In this document: positions 25,763 through 38,112 of the stretch, in pieces
Layout of the letters: the number at the start of each line of letters is the position of its first letter
Numbering within the stretch: the first letter of the stretch is position 1
From: Dendrophyllia cribrosa
Taxonomy: Eukaryota; Cnidaria; Anthozoa; Scleractinia; Dendrophylliidae
Assembly (NCBI GenBank): GCA_024195265.1
Contig: JAJLRJ010000011.1
Coordinates: 22,082,095 to 22,146,094, forward strand
Length of the DNA stretch: 64,000 nucleotides
Reading direction: 5' to 3'
Notes under the pieces: model-generated
Told to the model about the DNA's origin: nothing
Database searches by the model: none
The model's input: the letters and a program-made list of their open reading frames with translations, nothing else
Made by a program: the position numbers and the translations under genes

Positions 25763-25995
25763 GGGACTTTCCATTTTCTATCCGCACCCCCCCTAAAGAT
25801 GGCAGGAATCCGAACCCTCAATTTATTGTCGGCGCCCTTTGAAAAATGAAATCCGAAGGGTTGATTTTTCTGTCGGCACCTTTTGAAAAAAAAATCCGAA
25901 GGCTCCAAATTTTGTCGGCTTCTTTGAAGAAAAAATCCGAACCCTTCTTTGCAAAACATGTCCTTCTTTAGTGCGGCTAAAAAGTGGAATGTCCC
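25763..25995. mobile_element. Short MITE, copy 2, G-run lost
   Basis: Counterpart of 7634-7890 with the same GGGACTTTCC and GGAATGTCCC ends. The right inverted repeat reads CTTTAGTGCGG, with the whole homopolymer gone, so the two copies differ by 24 bases here. Confidence 0.6.
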
Positions 25996-26360
25996 AATGG
26001 TCGCAGGCACCATGCTTACAATTTACAATTTACAACTTACAATTTTTTTCTTTACAAGTGATAAGTTCTTCTGTTCTACTTTTAGTTTTACATTTGGGTG
26101 AAATTAATATTAATTTCTAACAAAGATACATTTTACTGTTCCAACAGTATAAACTAATAACATTTTCAGATCAGATGCCCAATAAAGACAGTTTATTAAA
26201 AAGTCATGTAATTAAGCTTATATTATTTGATTTTCCAGCAACCTCCCATTAAATTGGACACTGTGCTTTGTTTCATATCTTGGTTTTTCTTTTTGCAAGC
26301 ACAATGTTATAATTGCCTTAGTATGTTTATTTAAAAGTAATTAATTTTATGTGTAAACAG

Positions 26361-26481
26361 GCATGAAAATTTGAAGAGCAAAGATGTCTTGCTGGGCTGC
26401 GTTGCCAAGTCAGCTTGCCGTTGGCAGCTACACGTGTCTGGTTCTTCAATCAAAGAATGCGATGATCAGAAGACCAAAGAA
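26361..26481 (+). pseudogene. Copy 2 of the short exon candidate
   Basis: Same acceptor, ATG (26384) and 33 codons as 8256-8376. Its upstream promoter and first-exon candidate have been deleted, so if the copy-1 version is expressed this one probably is not. Confidence 0.2.
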
Positions 26482-27792
26482 GTAAATATTTCTCTATAAC
26501 TTTCAAGAGTGTAAAGAGCCACTGAACAGATCATGCTTAAACTCAAGACACTTTTCAGGTTCCATTAGAACGAGTGAACATATTAGCCACCCTTTCGGTC
26601 CCAAGAATGCTTGATTATTTTTTAAGCAGCAGTTAACGAAAATCATTACGAAAAAATCAGTTAATTTATTAATACTTAAAAAATTAAAATTAATGAAAAA
26701 TGATTAAAACAAATATACAGGTAAAGGAAATGATGTAAGTTAAGAGAATCGCTTGTCATACTTCCACATTCAAAAAATAATTCAAGCTTCAAGAAATGAA
26801 TGGATGTACAGTATCGCATCGAGCATACGTAAACAATCGTGTGAAAACACGACCTTTATATTTTGGTATAAAACATGCCATGATTGTTCAAACAAATATG
26901 TGTGACCTAGCCTGTTCATAATCTGAGAACTTTAATTTGCATTCAAAGTGATTATAACTTAAGTTTGAAAGAAAAGACAAAAAAGCGGCTGTAAATGCAT
27001 AGATAACATTTTCAGGGCACAAACAACTTCAACTGACATTGCAATTAAAATGCATGCCTGTTTGCCGAACTCATTTCTGATCTAGAGTCAGGTGAGATTA
27101 GGTTCACCTAATGCATAAATTATGTTACAGTCACACCACAATTGAAACCTACTTCACAGTCATGTTTTCATGCCACATGTGGTCTTGAAAAGATGCAACA
27201 AACAGTATATTGTCTTTTCTTCAACTTTATAACAAACTAACTATAATGCATGTGTAATTTTGTAATGATTAACAAGTGGGCAGATGACAAAATGTGTTGT
27301 CGTCTCAGTGAAATTCATCTCCTGTAAAAAATTCTTGTCATGGAAAACATTATTTCATTTCAGCACCTGAAATATTATCTTATGTATTGATTTCGTGAAA
27401 GCCGAAATTTGACACTGAAAATCCACAAAAAAAAGTACTTGAATTTTACCATAAACGTTCATATAGTAGTTAATTAATTTTTAAACTTTTTAAACATAGC
27501 TGTGGCTCATAACTTGTTATATGTATGACTGATATACATGGCAGTACAGTTAATTGGCAGGAATGAGTTATTGTTGGCTTTCGATTGCCGTCAGCAACCA
27601 TGTAGCAATTAAGGAGGCTCGTACCCATTTCTCAAGTCCACACCCTTTCAATTTTAATGGGCCATATCTTTTGTTGTTGCGCATAAAAAGACAAGCCACT
27701 TTGCATGCAAACACACAATACACTGAACTTTATGTGAGTATAGGATTTGTTTACATCGGTACTTCCATGGCAACAGAATGGTGATCCTCCGA

Positions 27793-29562
27793 AATTCACA
27801 AGTTGCGGAGTTTCTCTAGATCGAGAGAATTTTTTGTAAAACCCGCTACTGGACTAATTAATTAGACCATGGGCTTCAACTGGACAAAGTTTAAAAGAAA
27901 TGTATAAGAGCGTTCTTGAAATTTTGGGGGATGACGTTTTGGGGATTGTAAATACAGTGAAAAACATACTATCGACCTTATTGGCTAATATCTAAAGAAA
28001 ACGATGCACAATGGGAATGCAGTTTCATCTCAAAATAGTTTGACTCCATTTGAAATAGTGTGGGAAAAAGTGAGGGGGTTGCTTTGGCCGATTGCGAGAA
28101 AGAAGGATTTGATTAGCGTGCGTTCAGCTGCTCATTGTTGCCATTTTTGTATGTAATTTGGTCTACGCCTACAAATGTGATGATAATTTGGAAACAGCGA
28201 GATAATTTTTTTTTTTTAAATTGACAATCTGGAAATTAATTATCAATTTATATGGCCTGCAAGTTTCAAGGGCATTGAAGACATGCAAGGCAATAATATA
28301 GGGCCCCCAATGTACCAATTTACTCCCGCAGATTTTGAGTTTACAAGTGAGAGTCATCATTATTCACGAGTATTGTTTTAAAGTTTCATATGCACGTGCA
28401 AAACTTTAGCAAAAAATTTATTTGCATCGAACAGAACGCTCGATTGCTTTCCGAAGAATTTTCCGAAACATGCTAATAACTGGCTTGCGTTACGAATAGC
28501 AATGACAACAGTACTGATGAAGACAACGTCGGAAACGTCACGTTTAATTTCATCAAGTGGGATACAGAAATAACACGCTTTGGCAATGGTTTATGTTTGT
28601 CTTACTCTGGTTATTTGTTGCAATCGGCGTAGCATCTGTTACTTATTTAGATATAATATAGCGCAAAGCAAAATTCTCAGCTAAAATATAAAATTGTCAC
28701 ACTGTTCTTGCGTGGGACATAAGAAGCACTGTTTCTGTATTTCGTTTATAAATTTGCAAATTGGGATATGTTCTTCTTGTCCTGCAATTTTACAGAGACC
28801 CTAGGTACGGCTGCATTACAGCGTAATTGCGCGGCATCGAGTGCGTAATGTTATTATAATTCTCAAGCCAGTTATTAGCATGTTACGGAAAATTCTTCGG
28901 AAAGCAATCGAGCGTTTTGTTCGATGCAAATAAACTTTTTGCTAAAGTTTTGCACGTGCATATGAAACTTGAAAACAATACTCGTGAATAATGAGGACGC
29001 TCACTTGTAAACACAAAGTCTGTATGAAAACATTGGTACATTGGATCAAGGCCCTATTTTATTGCCTTGCATGTCTTCAATGCCCTTGAAACTTGCAGGC
29101 CATATAAACTGATGATTAATCTCGAGGTTGTCAATTTAAAAAAAAAAAATCTCACGGTTTCCAAATTATCATCACATTCGTAGGCGTAGACCAAATTACA
29201 TACAAAAATAACAACAAGAGCAGCTGAACGTACGCTAATCAAATCCTTCTTTCTCGCAATCGGGCAAAGCAACCCCTTCACTTTTTCACACACCATTTAA
29301 AATGGAATCAAACTACTACGAGATGAAACTGCATTCTTATCGCGCATCGTTTTCTTTAGATATTAGCCAATTATGTCGATAGTATGTTTTTCACTGTATT
29401 TACAATCCCCAAAACTTCATCCCCCAAAATTTCAAAAACGCTCTCATATATTTCTTTTAAACTTTTATTGTCCAGTTGAAGCCCATGGTCTAATCAATTG
29501 GTCCACTAGCGGGTTTTACAAAAAATTCTCTCGATCTAGAGAAACTCCGCAACTTGTGAATT
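27793..29562. mobile_element. Foldback element 1, copy 2
   Basis: Counterpart of 9688-11458, with arms of about 700 bp and a spacer of about 370 bp. Nearly identical to copy 1: one visible change is TTATGTTTG at 28591 for TTATGATTG. Confidence 0.8.
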
Positions 29563-29567
29563 GAAAC

Positions 29568-29963
29568 TGAAACATTTTTAACACGTGTTTTTTCATGTTT
29601 GAAATAAAAGTGGTCATTACATTCCATAGGTCTCACAAATTATCATTAAATTACCAAAGAAAGTTCCTCAGACTTAAATTATTACTCCCTGCAAATAGCT
29701 CTGACTAACTCCTCGGCAATAAAGAGATCGAGCTTTTCATTCAAATGCAGTTTTTCTTGACGTTTTCCCTCTTTTTAAACTGCACTTGAATGATAAGCTC
29801 GATCTCTTTATTGCCGATGAATTAGTCAGAGCTATTTGCAGGGAGTAATTATGTAAGTCTGAGTAAACTTTCTGTGATAATTTAATGATAATTTGTGAGA
29901 CCTATGAAATGTTTTGACCGCTTATATTTTAAACATGAAAAAACATGTGTTTAAATGTTTTAG
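29568..29963. repeat. Foldback element 2, copy 2
   Basis: Counterpart of 11464-11859, a near-continuous hairpin with arms of about 190 bp. Confidence 0.8.
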
Positions 29964-30766
29964 CGATTCAAAATCAAACAGTTTAATATGTTTGAAATTT
30001 TCCCATTTAGTGTGCTACACTGTGTAGATTATAGCGCATATATTCGCTTGTCGCGGGTAGCCCCCAAATCGAAAGATATTTAGGAAAAACTGTTTTTCGC
30101 CATATTCGTTTACTGTTGCTATGGAAACGCTGATTAGCATAAAAAGAGCATCATCCAAAACTTTCATCTTAGCCTGACAGCTGATATCAAATTCAGATTC
30201 ATTGAGCTAAAGTAAGATTAGGTATAAGCGCATTCAAAAAGGGAAGTGTGACCCCCCCCCCCCCCCCCAAAAAAAAAAACTACTTGGAGCCACCTTAAGA
30301 AAATTATTTTGAAGTAATCTTTTGGTCCCGAATCGCTGATCACACGTGTGAGCGTTAGAAAAAGAGAAATTTCTTAGCCTTGCAGTATAAACAAATAATC
30401 CAAGCGGCTCGTGATATTTTGGGACAATTTTAAAATATTACTCGAGGTATTTATACCCCAAATACCCCTTGAAACCATTGTATTACCTTTACTAATTTGC
30501 TTCTTATTAGTACTACTGCATGATAATTTTGTGACACATTTGTACACTATTGCAGTTAAGGCCTCATTAATTAATTTTTAATTCAACCATGTATTTTCTG
30601 ATACTATTTGAAACAGTTTTATGGCACTTTTAATTTAGTAAAGAGTGTATTCTGCTTTTGACATCATTAAAATTGAATTTTTAAAACAGTCATCATGGCC
30701 TGTATATTTATCATAATGAATATTGCTGACGTAACGCCAGTATTTTTTAATGATTTAATTTAAATT

Positions 30767-31442
30767 TCTAAAAGTGGTCAAGATATTTGACACACTTTTC
30801 ACACCAATCGTAGACAATGTGATTACGCCTTGGACAAACCTTTGATAGTGGACAAAATAAAAGCGAATTGAATATCACCTTTAACTTGCGTCAAAGGCAT
30901 ATGTCAAATATGTGGTAAAGATGGCCTTTGTCACCTTTACCACTATATAAAGGCGGGATCAAAGATGGCCTTTGACGAGTGTCAAATGTGTGTAAATCAC
31001 ATGGCAAAGACGATTCACTTTTGACAAGCCTTTGACACAAGTCTCAGACATATTTGACTACATCTTTGATCAGCCTTTGACACGCGTCAAAGACGGATTT
31101 GACCAAACACCTTTGTTCAACCTTTGACACGCGTCACAGACGGATTTGACCACACGCCTTTGATCTACCTTTGTCACAAATCACAGACGAATTTGACTAA
31201 ACCTTTGACAAACCTTTGATAATGGACAAAGGTGAATCAAATGTAATCTTTGACGCGCGTCAAAGGTATATGTCAAAGATGTGGTAAAGACGGCCTTTAC
31301 CACCTTTACCACTATGTCAAAGGCGACATCAAAGATGATCTTTGACGCGCGTCACAGGTGTGGAAAGATGTAGCAAAGGAGGTCTTTGATACGCCTTTCA
31401 CCACACATTTGATCGTCCGCAAAGGCGATTTTTCGAGCAGTG
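30767..31442. repeat. Right CTTTGAC cluster, copy 2
   Basis: Counterpart of 12663-13333 with the same CTTTGAC/GTCAAAG palindromes. A few substitutions are visible, including T to A in the terminal TCGTGCAGTG. Confidence 0.7.
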
Positions 31443-34395
31443 TACAATGCTTGAAGAGTAACTTCAGCATTGTTGAGCAGGTTCCATGGTTTTGAATACC
31501 ATTACAAATTCCAACTTTTGATAGACACCAGTAGGTGCACCGTCAAAGCAAAGATGATGGATTTTATTCCCATTAAAGACTGGAGTTGTCCACAATTATA
31601 GCGAAGGAAACGATTTTTCTTTTATGCTTATACAGTCACTCACCTCTTGCAGGACAGCCTTGGGCAAATCTCCATGCGATGTCACAGGAAGCGTCTTCTT
31701 TGGCTGTTATGACTCCTGGAACTACCTGACCTGTTTAAACAGTCTTCTCAAGAACAAGGAAGTTATAATGCAAGCCACAGTTTACCTGTGTGTTGATCAG
31801 AGTCTCTTTTCTCAGTAGCTTCACCGATATAGCAAACGGTTTGAATGCAACTAAAGTCTCATATTTTCCTCTTGTGCTTTGTTTGTTTGCAAACTACAAT
31901 GTTTGAACAGCAACTTCAGAATTGTTGAGCAGTTTCCATGGTTTTGAATAACGTTAGAAATTGCAACTTTCTATGGAGACCTGTAAGTCCACTGTTAAAG
32001 AAAAGATCATGGCTTTCATTCCCATTGAAGACTTGATATGTCCACAATTGTAGCGAAAGTAATCGATTTGTGTTTTATGCTCATACAGTCACTTACCTGT
32101 TGTAAGACAGCCTCGGGCAAATTTCCATACGATGTCACAGGAAGCATCTTCTTTGGCTGTTACGACACCTGGAACTTCCTTACCGGTATAAACATTCTTC
32201 TCAAGAACAAGGAAGTTATAATACAAGCCACAGTTTACCTATGTGTTGATCAAAGTCTCTTTTCTCAGTAGCTTCACCGATATAGGAAACGGTTTAAATG
32301 CAACTAAAGTCTCACATTTTACTCCTGTGCATTGTTTGTTTGCAAACTACAATGTTTGAAGAGCAACTTCAGAATTGTTGAGCAGGTTCCATGGTTTTGA
32401 ATACCATTACAAATTGCAACTTTTGATAGAGACCACTAGGTGCACCGTTAAAGCAAATATCATGGGTTTCATTCCAATTAAAGACTGGATGTGTCCACAA
32501 TTATAGGGAAGGAAATCAATTTTCCTTTTATGCTTATACAGTCACTTACCTCTTGCAGGACAGCCTCAGGGAAATCTCCATACGATGTCACAGGAAGCGT
32601 CTTTATTGGCTGTTACGACACCTGGAACTTCCTGACCTGTATAAACAGTCTTCTCAAGAACAAGGAAGTTATAATACAAGCCACAGTTTACCTATGGTGT
32701 TGATCAGAGTCTCTTTTCTCAGTAGCTTCACCGATATATCAAACGGTTTAAATGCAACTAAAGTCTGACATTTTACTCCTGTGCTTTGTTTGTTTGCAAA
32801 CTACAATGTTTGAAGAGCAACTTCAGAATTGTTGGGCAGATTCCATGGTTTTGAATACCGTTACAAATTGGAACTTTTTATAGAGACCTGTAAGTCCACT
32901 GTTAAAGAAAAGATCATGGCTTTCATTCCCATTGAAGACTTGATATGTCCACAATTGTAGCGAAAGTAATCGATTTTTCTTTTATGCTCATACGGTCACT
33001 TACCTCTTGTAAGACAGCCTCTCGCAAATTTCCATACGATGTCACAGGAAGCGTCTTCTTTGGCTGTTACGACACCTGGAACTTCCTGACCTGTATAAAC
33101 AGTCTTCTCAAGAACAACAAAGTTATAATACAAGCCACAGTTTACCTATGTGTTGATCAAAGTCTCTTTTCTCAGTAGCTTCACCGATATATCAAACGGT
33201 TTGAATGCAACTAACGTCTCATATTTATCTCCTGTGCTTTGTTTGTTTGCAAACTACAATGTTTGAAGAGCAACTTCAGAATTGTTGAGCAGGGACCATG
33301 GTTTTGAATACCATTACAAATTGCAACTTTTTATAGAGACCTGTAAGTCCACCGTTAAAGCAAAGATCATGGGTTTCATTCCCATTGAAGACTCGATATG
33401 TCCACAATTGTACCGAAGGAAATCGATTTTTCTTTTATGCTTATACAGTCACTTACCTCTGGTAGGACAGCCTCGGGCAAATTTCCATACGATGTCACAG
33501 GAAGCGTCTTCTTTGGCTGTTATGACACCTGCAACTTCCTGACCTGTGTAAACAGTCTTCTCAAGAACAAGGAAGTTATAATGCAAGTCAGAATTTACTT
33601 ATGTTGTGATGAGCGTCTGTTTTCTCAATAGCTTCAGCGATATAGCAAACGATTTGAATGCAACTATAGTCTCACATTTTCCTCCTGTATTCTGTTTGTT
33701 TGCAAAGTACATTGTTTAAAGAGTAACTTGAGAATTGTTGAGCTAGGACCGTGGTTTTGAATGCCATTAAAACTTTCAACTTTTAGTAGAGCCCAGTAGG
33801 TCCACAGTTAAAGTAAAGACCATGGGTTTGAACTTCAATGCAACCTTAGATTTACTGTTCGTCCTTTACAACTTTTGGTTGATCCCGGTACGGTCTCCGT
33901 TAACAGCAATCATCATGGGTTTGATTCCCATTAAAGACTCCATATGTACCCAATTATAGCGAAGGAAATCGATTTTCTTTTATGCTTATACCGTCACTTA
34001 CCTCTTGGAGGACAGCCTCAGGCAAATCTCCATAAGATGTCACAGGAAGCGTCTTCATTGGCTGTTACGACACCTGGAACTTCCTGACCTGTATAAACAG
34101 TCTTCTCAAGAACAAGGAAGTTATAATGCAAGCCACAGTTTACCTATGTGTTGATCAAAGTCTCTTTTCTCAGTAGCTTCACCGATATAGCAAACGGTTT
34201 GAATGCAACTAAAGTCTCACATTTTCCTCCTGTGCTTTGTTTGTTTGCAAACTACAATGCTTGAAGAGCAACTTCAGAATTGTTGAGCAGGTTCCATGGT
34301 TTTGAATACCGTTACAAATTGCAACTTTTGATAGAGACCAGTAGGTGCACCGTTAAAGCAAAAATCATGGGTTTCATTCCAATTAAAGGCTGGAA

Positions 34396-37300
34396 GTGTC
34401 CACAATTATAGGGAAGGAAATCGATTTTTCTTTTATGCTTATACAGTCACTTACCTCTTGCAGGACAGCCTCAGGGAAATCTCTATACGATGTCACAGGA
34501 AGCGTCTTTATTGGCTGTTACGACACCTGGAACTTCCTGACCTGTATAAACAGTCTTCTCAAGAACAAGGAAGTTATAATGCAAGCCACAGTTTACCTAT
34601 GTGTTGATCAAAGTCTCTTTTCTCAGTAGCTTCACCGATATATCAAACGGTTTGAATGCAACTAAAGTCTCACATTTTCCTCCTGTGCTTTGTTTGTTTG
34701 CAAACTACAACGTTTGAAGAGAAACTTCAGAATTGTTGAGCAGGGACCATGGTTTTGAATACCATTAGAAATTGCAACTTTTTATAGAGACCTGTAAGTC
34801 CACCGTTAAAGGAAAGATCATTGGTTTCATTCCCATTGTAGATTCGATATGTCCACAATTGCAGCGAAAGAAATCGATTTTTCTTTTATCCTTATACAGT
34901 CACTTACCTCTAGTAGGACGGTCTCGGGCAAATTTCCATACGATGTCACAGGAAGCGTCTTCTTTTGCTGTTATAACACCTGGAACTTCCTGACCTGTGT
35001 AAACAGTCTTCTCAAGAACAAGGAAGTTATAATGCAAGTCAGAATTTACTTATGTTGTGATGAGCGTCTCTTTTCTCAGTAGCTTCACCGATATAGCAAA
35101 CGATTTGAATGCAACTATAGTCTCACATTTTCCTCCTGTATTTTGTTTGTTTGCAAAGTACATTGTTTAAAGAGTAACTTGAGAATTGTTGAGCTAGGAC
35201 CGTGGTTTTGAATGCCATTAAAACTTTCAACTTTTAGTAGAGCCCAGTAGGTCCACAGTTAAAGTAAAGACCATGGGTTTGAACTTCAATGCAACCTTAG
35301 ATTTACTGTTCGTCCTTTACAACTTTTGGTTGATCCCGGTACGGTCACCGTTAACAGCAATCATCATGGGTTTGATTCCCATTAAAGACTCCATATGTAC
35401 ACAATTATAGCGAAGGAAATCGATTTTTCTTTTATGCTTATACCGTCACTTACCTCTTGCAGGACAGCCTCAGGCAAATCTCCATAAGATGTCACAGGAA
35501 GCGTCTTCATTGGCTGTTACGACCCCTGGAACTTCCTGACCTGTATAAACAGTCTTCTCAAGAAGAAGGAAGTTATAATGCAAGCCACAGTTTACCTATG
35601 TGTTGATCAAAGTCTCTTTTCTCAGTAGCTTCACCGATATAGCAAGCGGTTTTAATGCAACTAAAGTCTCACATTTTCCTCCTGTGCTTTGTTTGTTTGC
35701 AAACTACAATGCTTGAAGAGCAACTTCAGAATTGTTGAGCAGGTTCCATGGTTTTGAATACCGTTACAAACTGCAACTTTTGATAGAGACCACTAGGTGC
35801 ATCGTTAAAGCAAAGATCATGGGTTTCATTCCAATTAAAGACTGGATCTGTCCACAATTATAAGGAAGGAATTCGATTTTTCTTTTATGCTTATACAGTC
35901 ACTTACCTCTTGCAGGACAGCCTCAAACAAATCTCCATACGATGTCACAGGAACCGTCTTCTTTGGTTGTTACGACACCTGGAACTTCCTGACCTGTATA
36001 AACAGTCTTCTCAAGAACAAAGAAGTTAGAATGCAAGCCACAGTTTACCTATGTGTTGATCAGAGTCTCTTTTCTCAGTAGCTTCACCGATATAGCAAAC
36101 GGTTTAAATGCAACTAAAGTCTCACATTTTACTCCTGTGCTTTGTTTGTTTGCAAACTACAATGTTTGAAGAGCAACTTCAGAATTGTTGAACAGGATCC
36201 ATGGTTTTGAATACCATTACAAATTGCAACTTTTGATAGAGACCACTAGGTGCACCGTTAAAGCAAATATCATGGGTTTCATTCCGATTAAAGACTGGAT
36301 GTGTCCACAATTATAGGGAAGGAAATCGATTTTTATTTTATGCTTATATAGTCACTTACCTCTTGCAGGACAGCCTCAGGAAAATCTCCATACGATGTCA
36401 CAGGAAGCGTCTTCTTTGGCTGTTACGACACCTGGGACTTCCTGACCTGTATAAACAGTCTTCTCAAGAACAAGGAAGTTATAATGCAAGCCACAGTTTA
36501 CCTATGCGTTGATCAGAGTCTCTTTTCTCAGTAGCTTAACCGATATAGCAAACGGTTTGAATGCAACTAAAGTCTCACATTTTCCTCCTGTGCTTCGTTT
36601 GTTTGCAAACTACAATGTTTGAAGAGCAACTTCAGAATTGTTGAGCAGGTTCCATGGTTTTGAATACCATTACAAATTGCAACTTTTGATAGAGACCAGT
36701 AGGTGCACCGTTAAAGCAAAGATCATGGGTTTCATTCCAATTAAAGACTCGATATGTCCACAATTGTAGCGAAGGAAATCGATTTTTCTTTTATGCTTAT
36801 ACAGTCACTTACCTCTTGCAGGACAGCCTCAGGCAAATCTCCATACGATGTCACAGGAAGCGTCTTCTTTGGCTGTCACGACACCTGGGAGTTCGTGTCC
36901 TGTATAAACAGTCTTCTCAAGAACAAGGAAGTTGTAATGCAAGCCACAGTTTACCTATGTGTTGATCACAGTCTCTTTTCTCAGTAGCTTCACCGATATA
37001 GGATACGGTTTGAATGCAACTAAAGTCTCATATTTTCCTCTTGTGCTTTGTTTGTTTGCAAACTACAATGTTTGAACAGCAACTTCAGAATTGTTGAGTA
37101 GTTTCCATGGTTTTGAATACCGTTACAAATTGCAACTTTTGATAGAGACCAGTAGGTGCACCGTTAAAGCAAAGATCATGGCTTTCATTCCAATTAAAGA
37201 CTCGATATGTCCACAATTGTAGCGAAGGAAAACGATTTTTCTTTTATGCTTATACGGTCACTTACCGCTAGCAGGACAGCCTCAGGGAAATCTCAATACG

Positions 37301-38112
37301 ATGTCACATGAAGCGTCTTTATTGGCCGTTACGACACCTGGAACTTGCTGACCTGTATAAACAGTCTCCTCAAGAACAAGGAAGTTATAATGCAAGCCAC
37401 AGTTTACCTATGTGTGGATCAAAGTCTCTTTTCTCAGTAGCTTCACCGATATAGCAAACGGTTTTAATGCAACTAAAGTCTCACATTTTCCTCCTGTGCT
37501 TCGTTTGTTTGCAAACTACAATGTTTGAAGAGCAACTTCAGAATTGTTGAGCAGGTTCCATGACTTTGAATACCGTTACAAATTGCAACTTTTCATAGAG
37601 ACCACTAGGTGCACCGTTAAAGCAAAGATCATGGGTTTCATTCCAATTAAACACTCGATATGTCCACAATTGTAGCGAAGGAAATCGATTTTTCTTTTAT
37701 GCTTATACAGTCACTTACCTCTTGCACGACAGCCTCAGGCAAATCTCCATACGATGTCACAGGAAGCGTCTTCTTTGGCTGTCACGACACCTGGGAGTTC
37801 CTGTCCTGTATAAACAGTCTTCTCAAGAACAAGGAAGTTGTAATGCAAGCCACAGTTTACCTATGTGTTGATCAGAGTCTCTTTTCTCAGTAGCTTCACC
37901 AATATAGCAAACGGTTTGAATGCAACTAAAGTCTCACATTTTCCTCCTGTGCTTCGTTTGTTTGCAAACTACAATGTTTGAAGAGCAACTTCAGAATTGT
38001 TGAGCAGGTTCCATGGTTTTGAATACCGTTACAAATTGCAACTTTTGATAGAGACCAGTAGGTGCACCGTTAAAGCAAAGATCATGGGTTTCATTCCAAT
38101 TAAAGGCTGGAA
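34396..38112. repeat. Higher-order repeat, eight units (3717 bp), copy A
   Basis: The sequence from 34396 to about 36080 recurs from 38113 to about 39800 at a 3717-bp offset, including the private GGACGGTCTCGGG and CTTCTTTTGCTG variants (34917 and 38634). The later units of the block are less similar between the copies, consistent with further exchange. Confidence 0.75.

Larger units (their letters stand above)
27613..30294. mobile_element. Possible TTAA-flanked element, copy 2
   Basis: Counterpart of 9508-12185, with TTAA at 27609-27612 and 30295-30298. It was duplicated with the host transposon. Only the poly-C/poly-A run length and a few bases differ. Confidence 0.35.
25184..31442. mobile_element. 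CACTG-type DNA transposon, copy 2, internally deleted (6259 bp)
   Basis: Near-identical to 6230-13333, with the same TACA flanks (25180-25183 and 31443-31446) and the same satellite variants on both sides. It therefore arose by duplication of a filled site, not by a second insertion. Differences: an 825-bp deletion at 25440/25441 (copy 1 positions 6487-7311), loss of the G homopolymer in the MITE, a longer C-run near 30255, scattered substitutions, and a right terminus changed to TCGAGCAGTG. The deletion removes the promoter-like region and the first-exon candidate. Confidence 0.8.
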
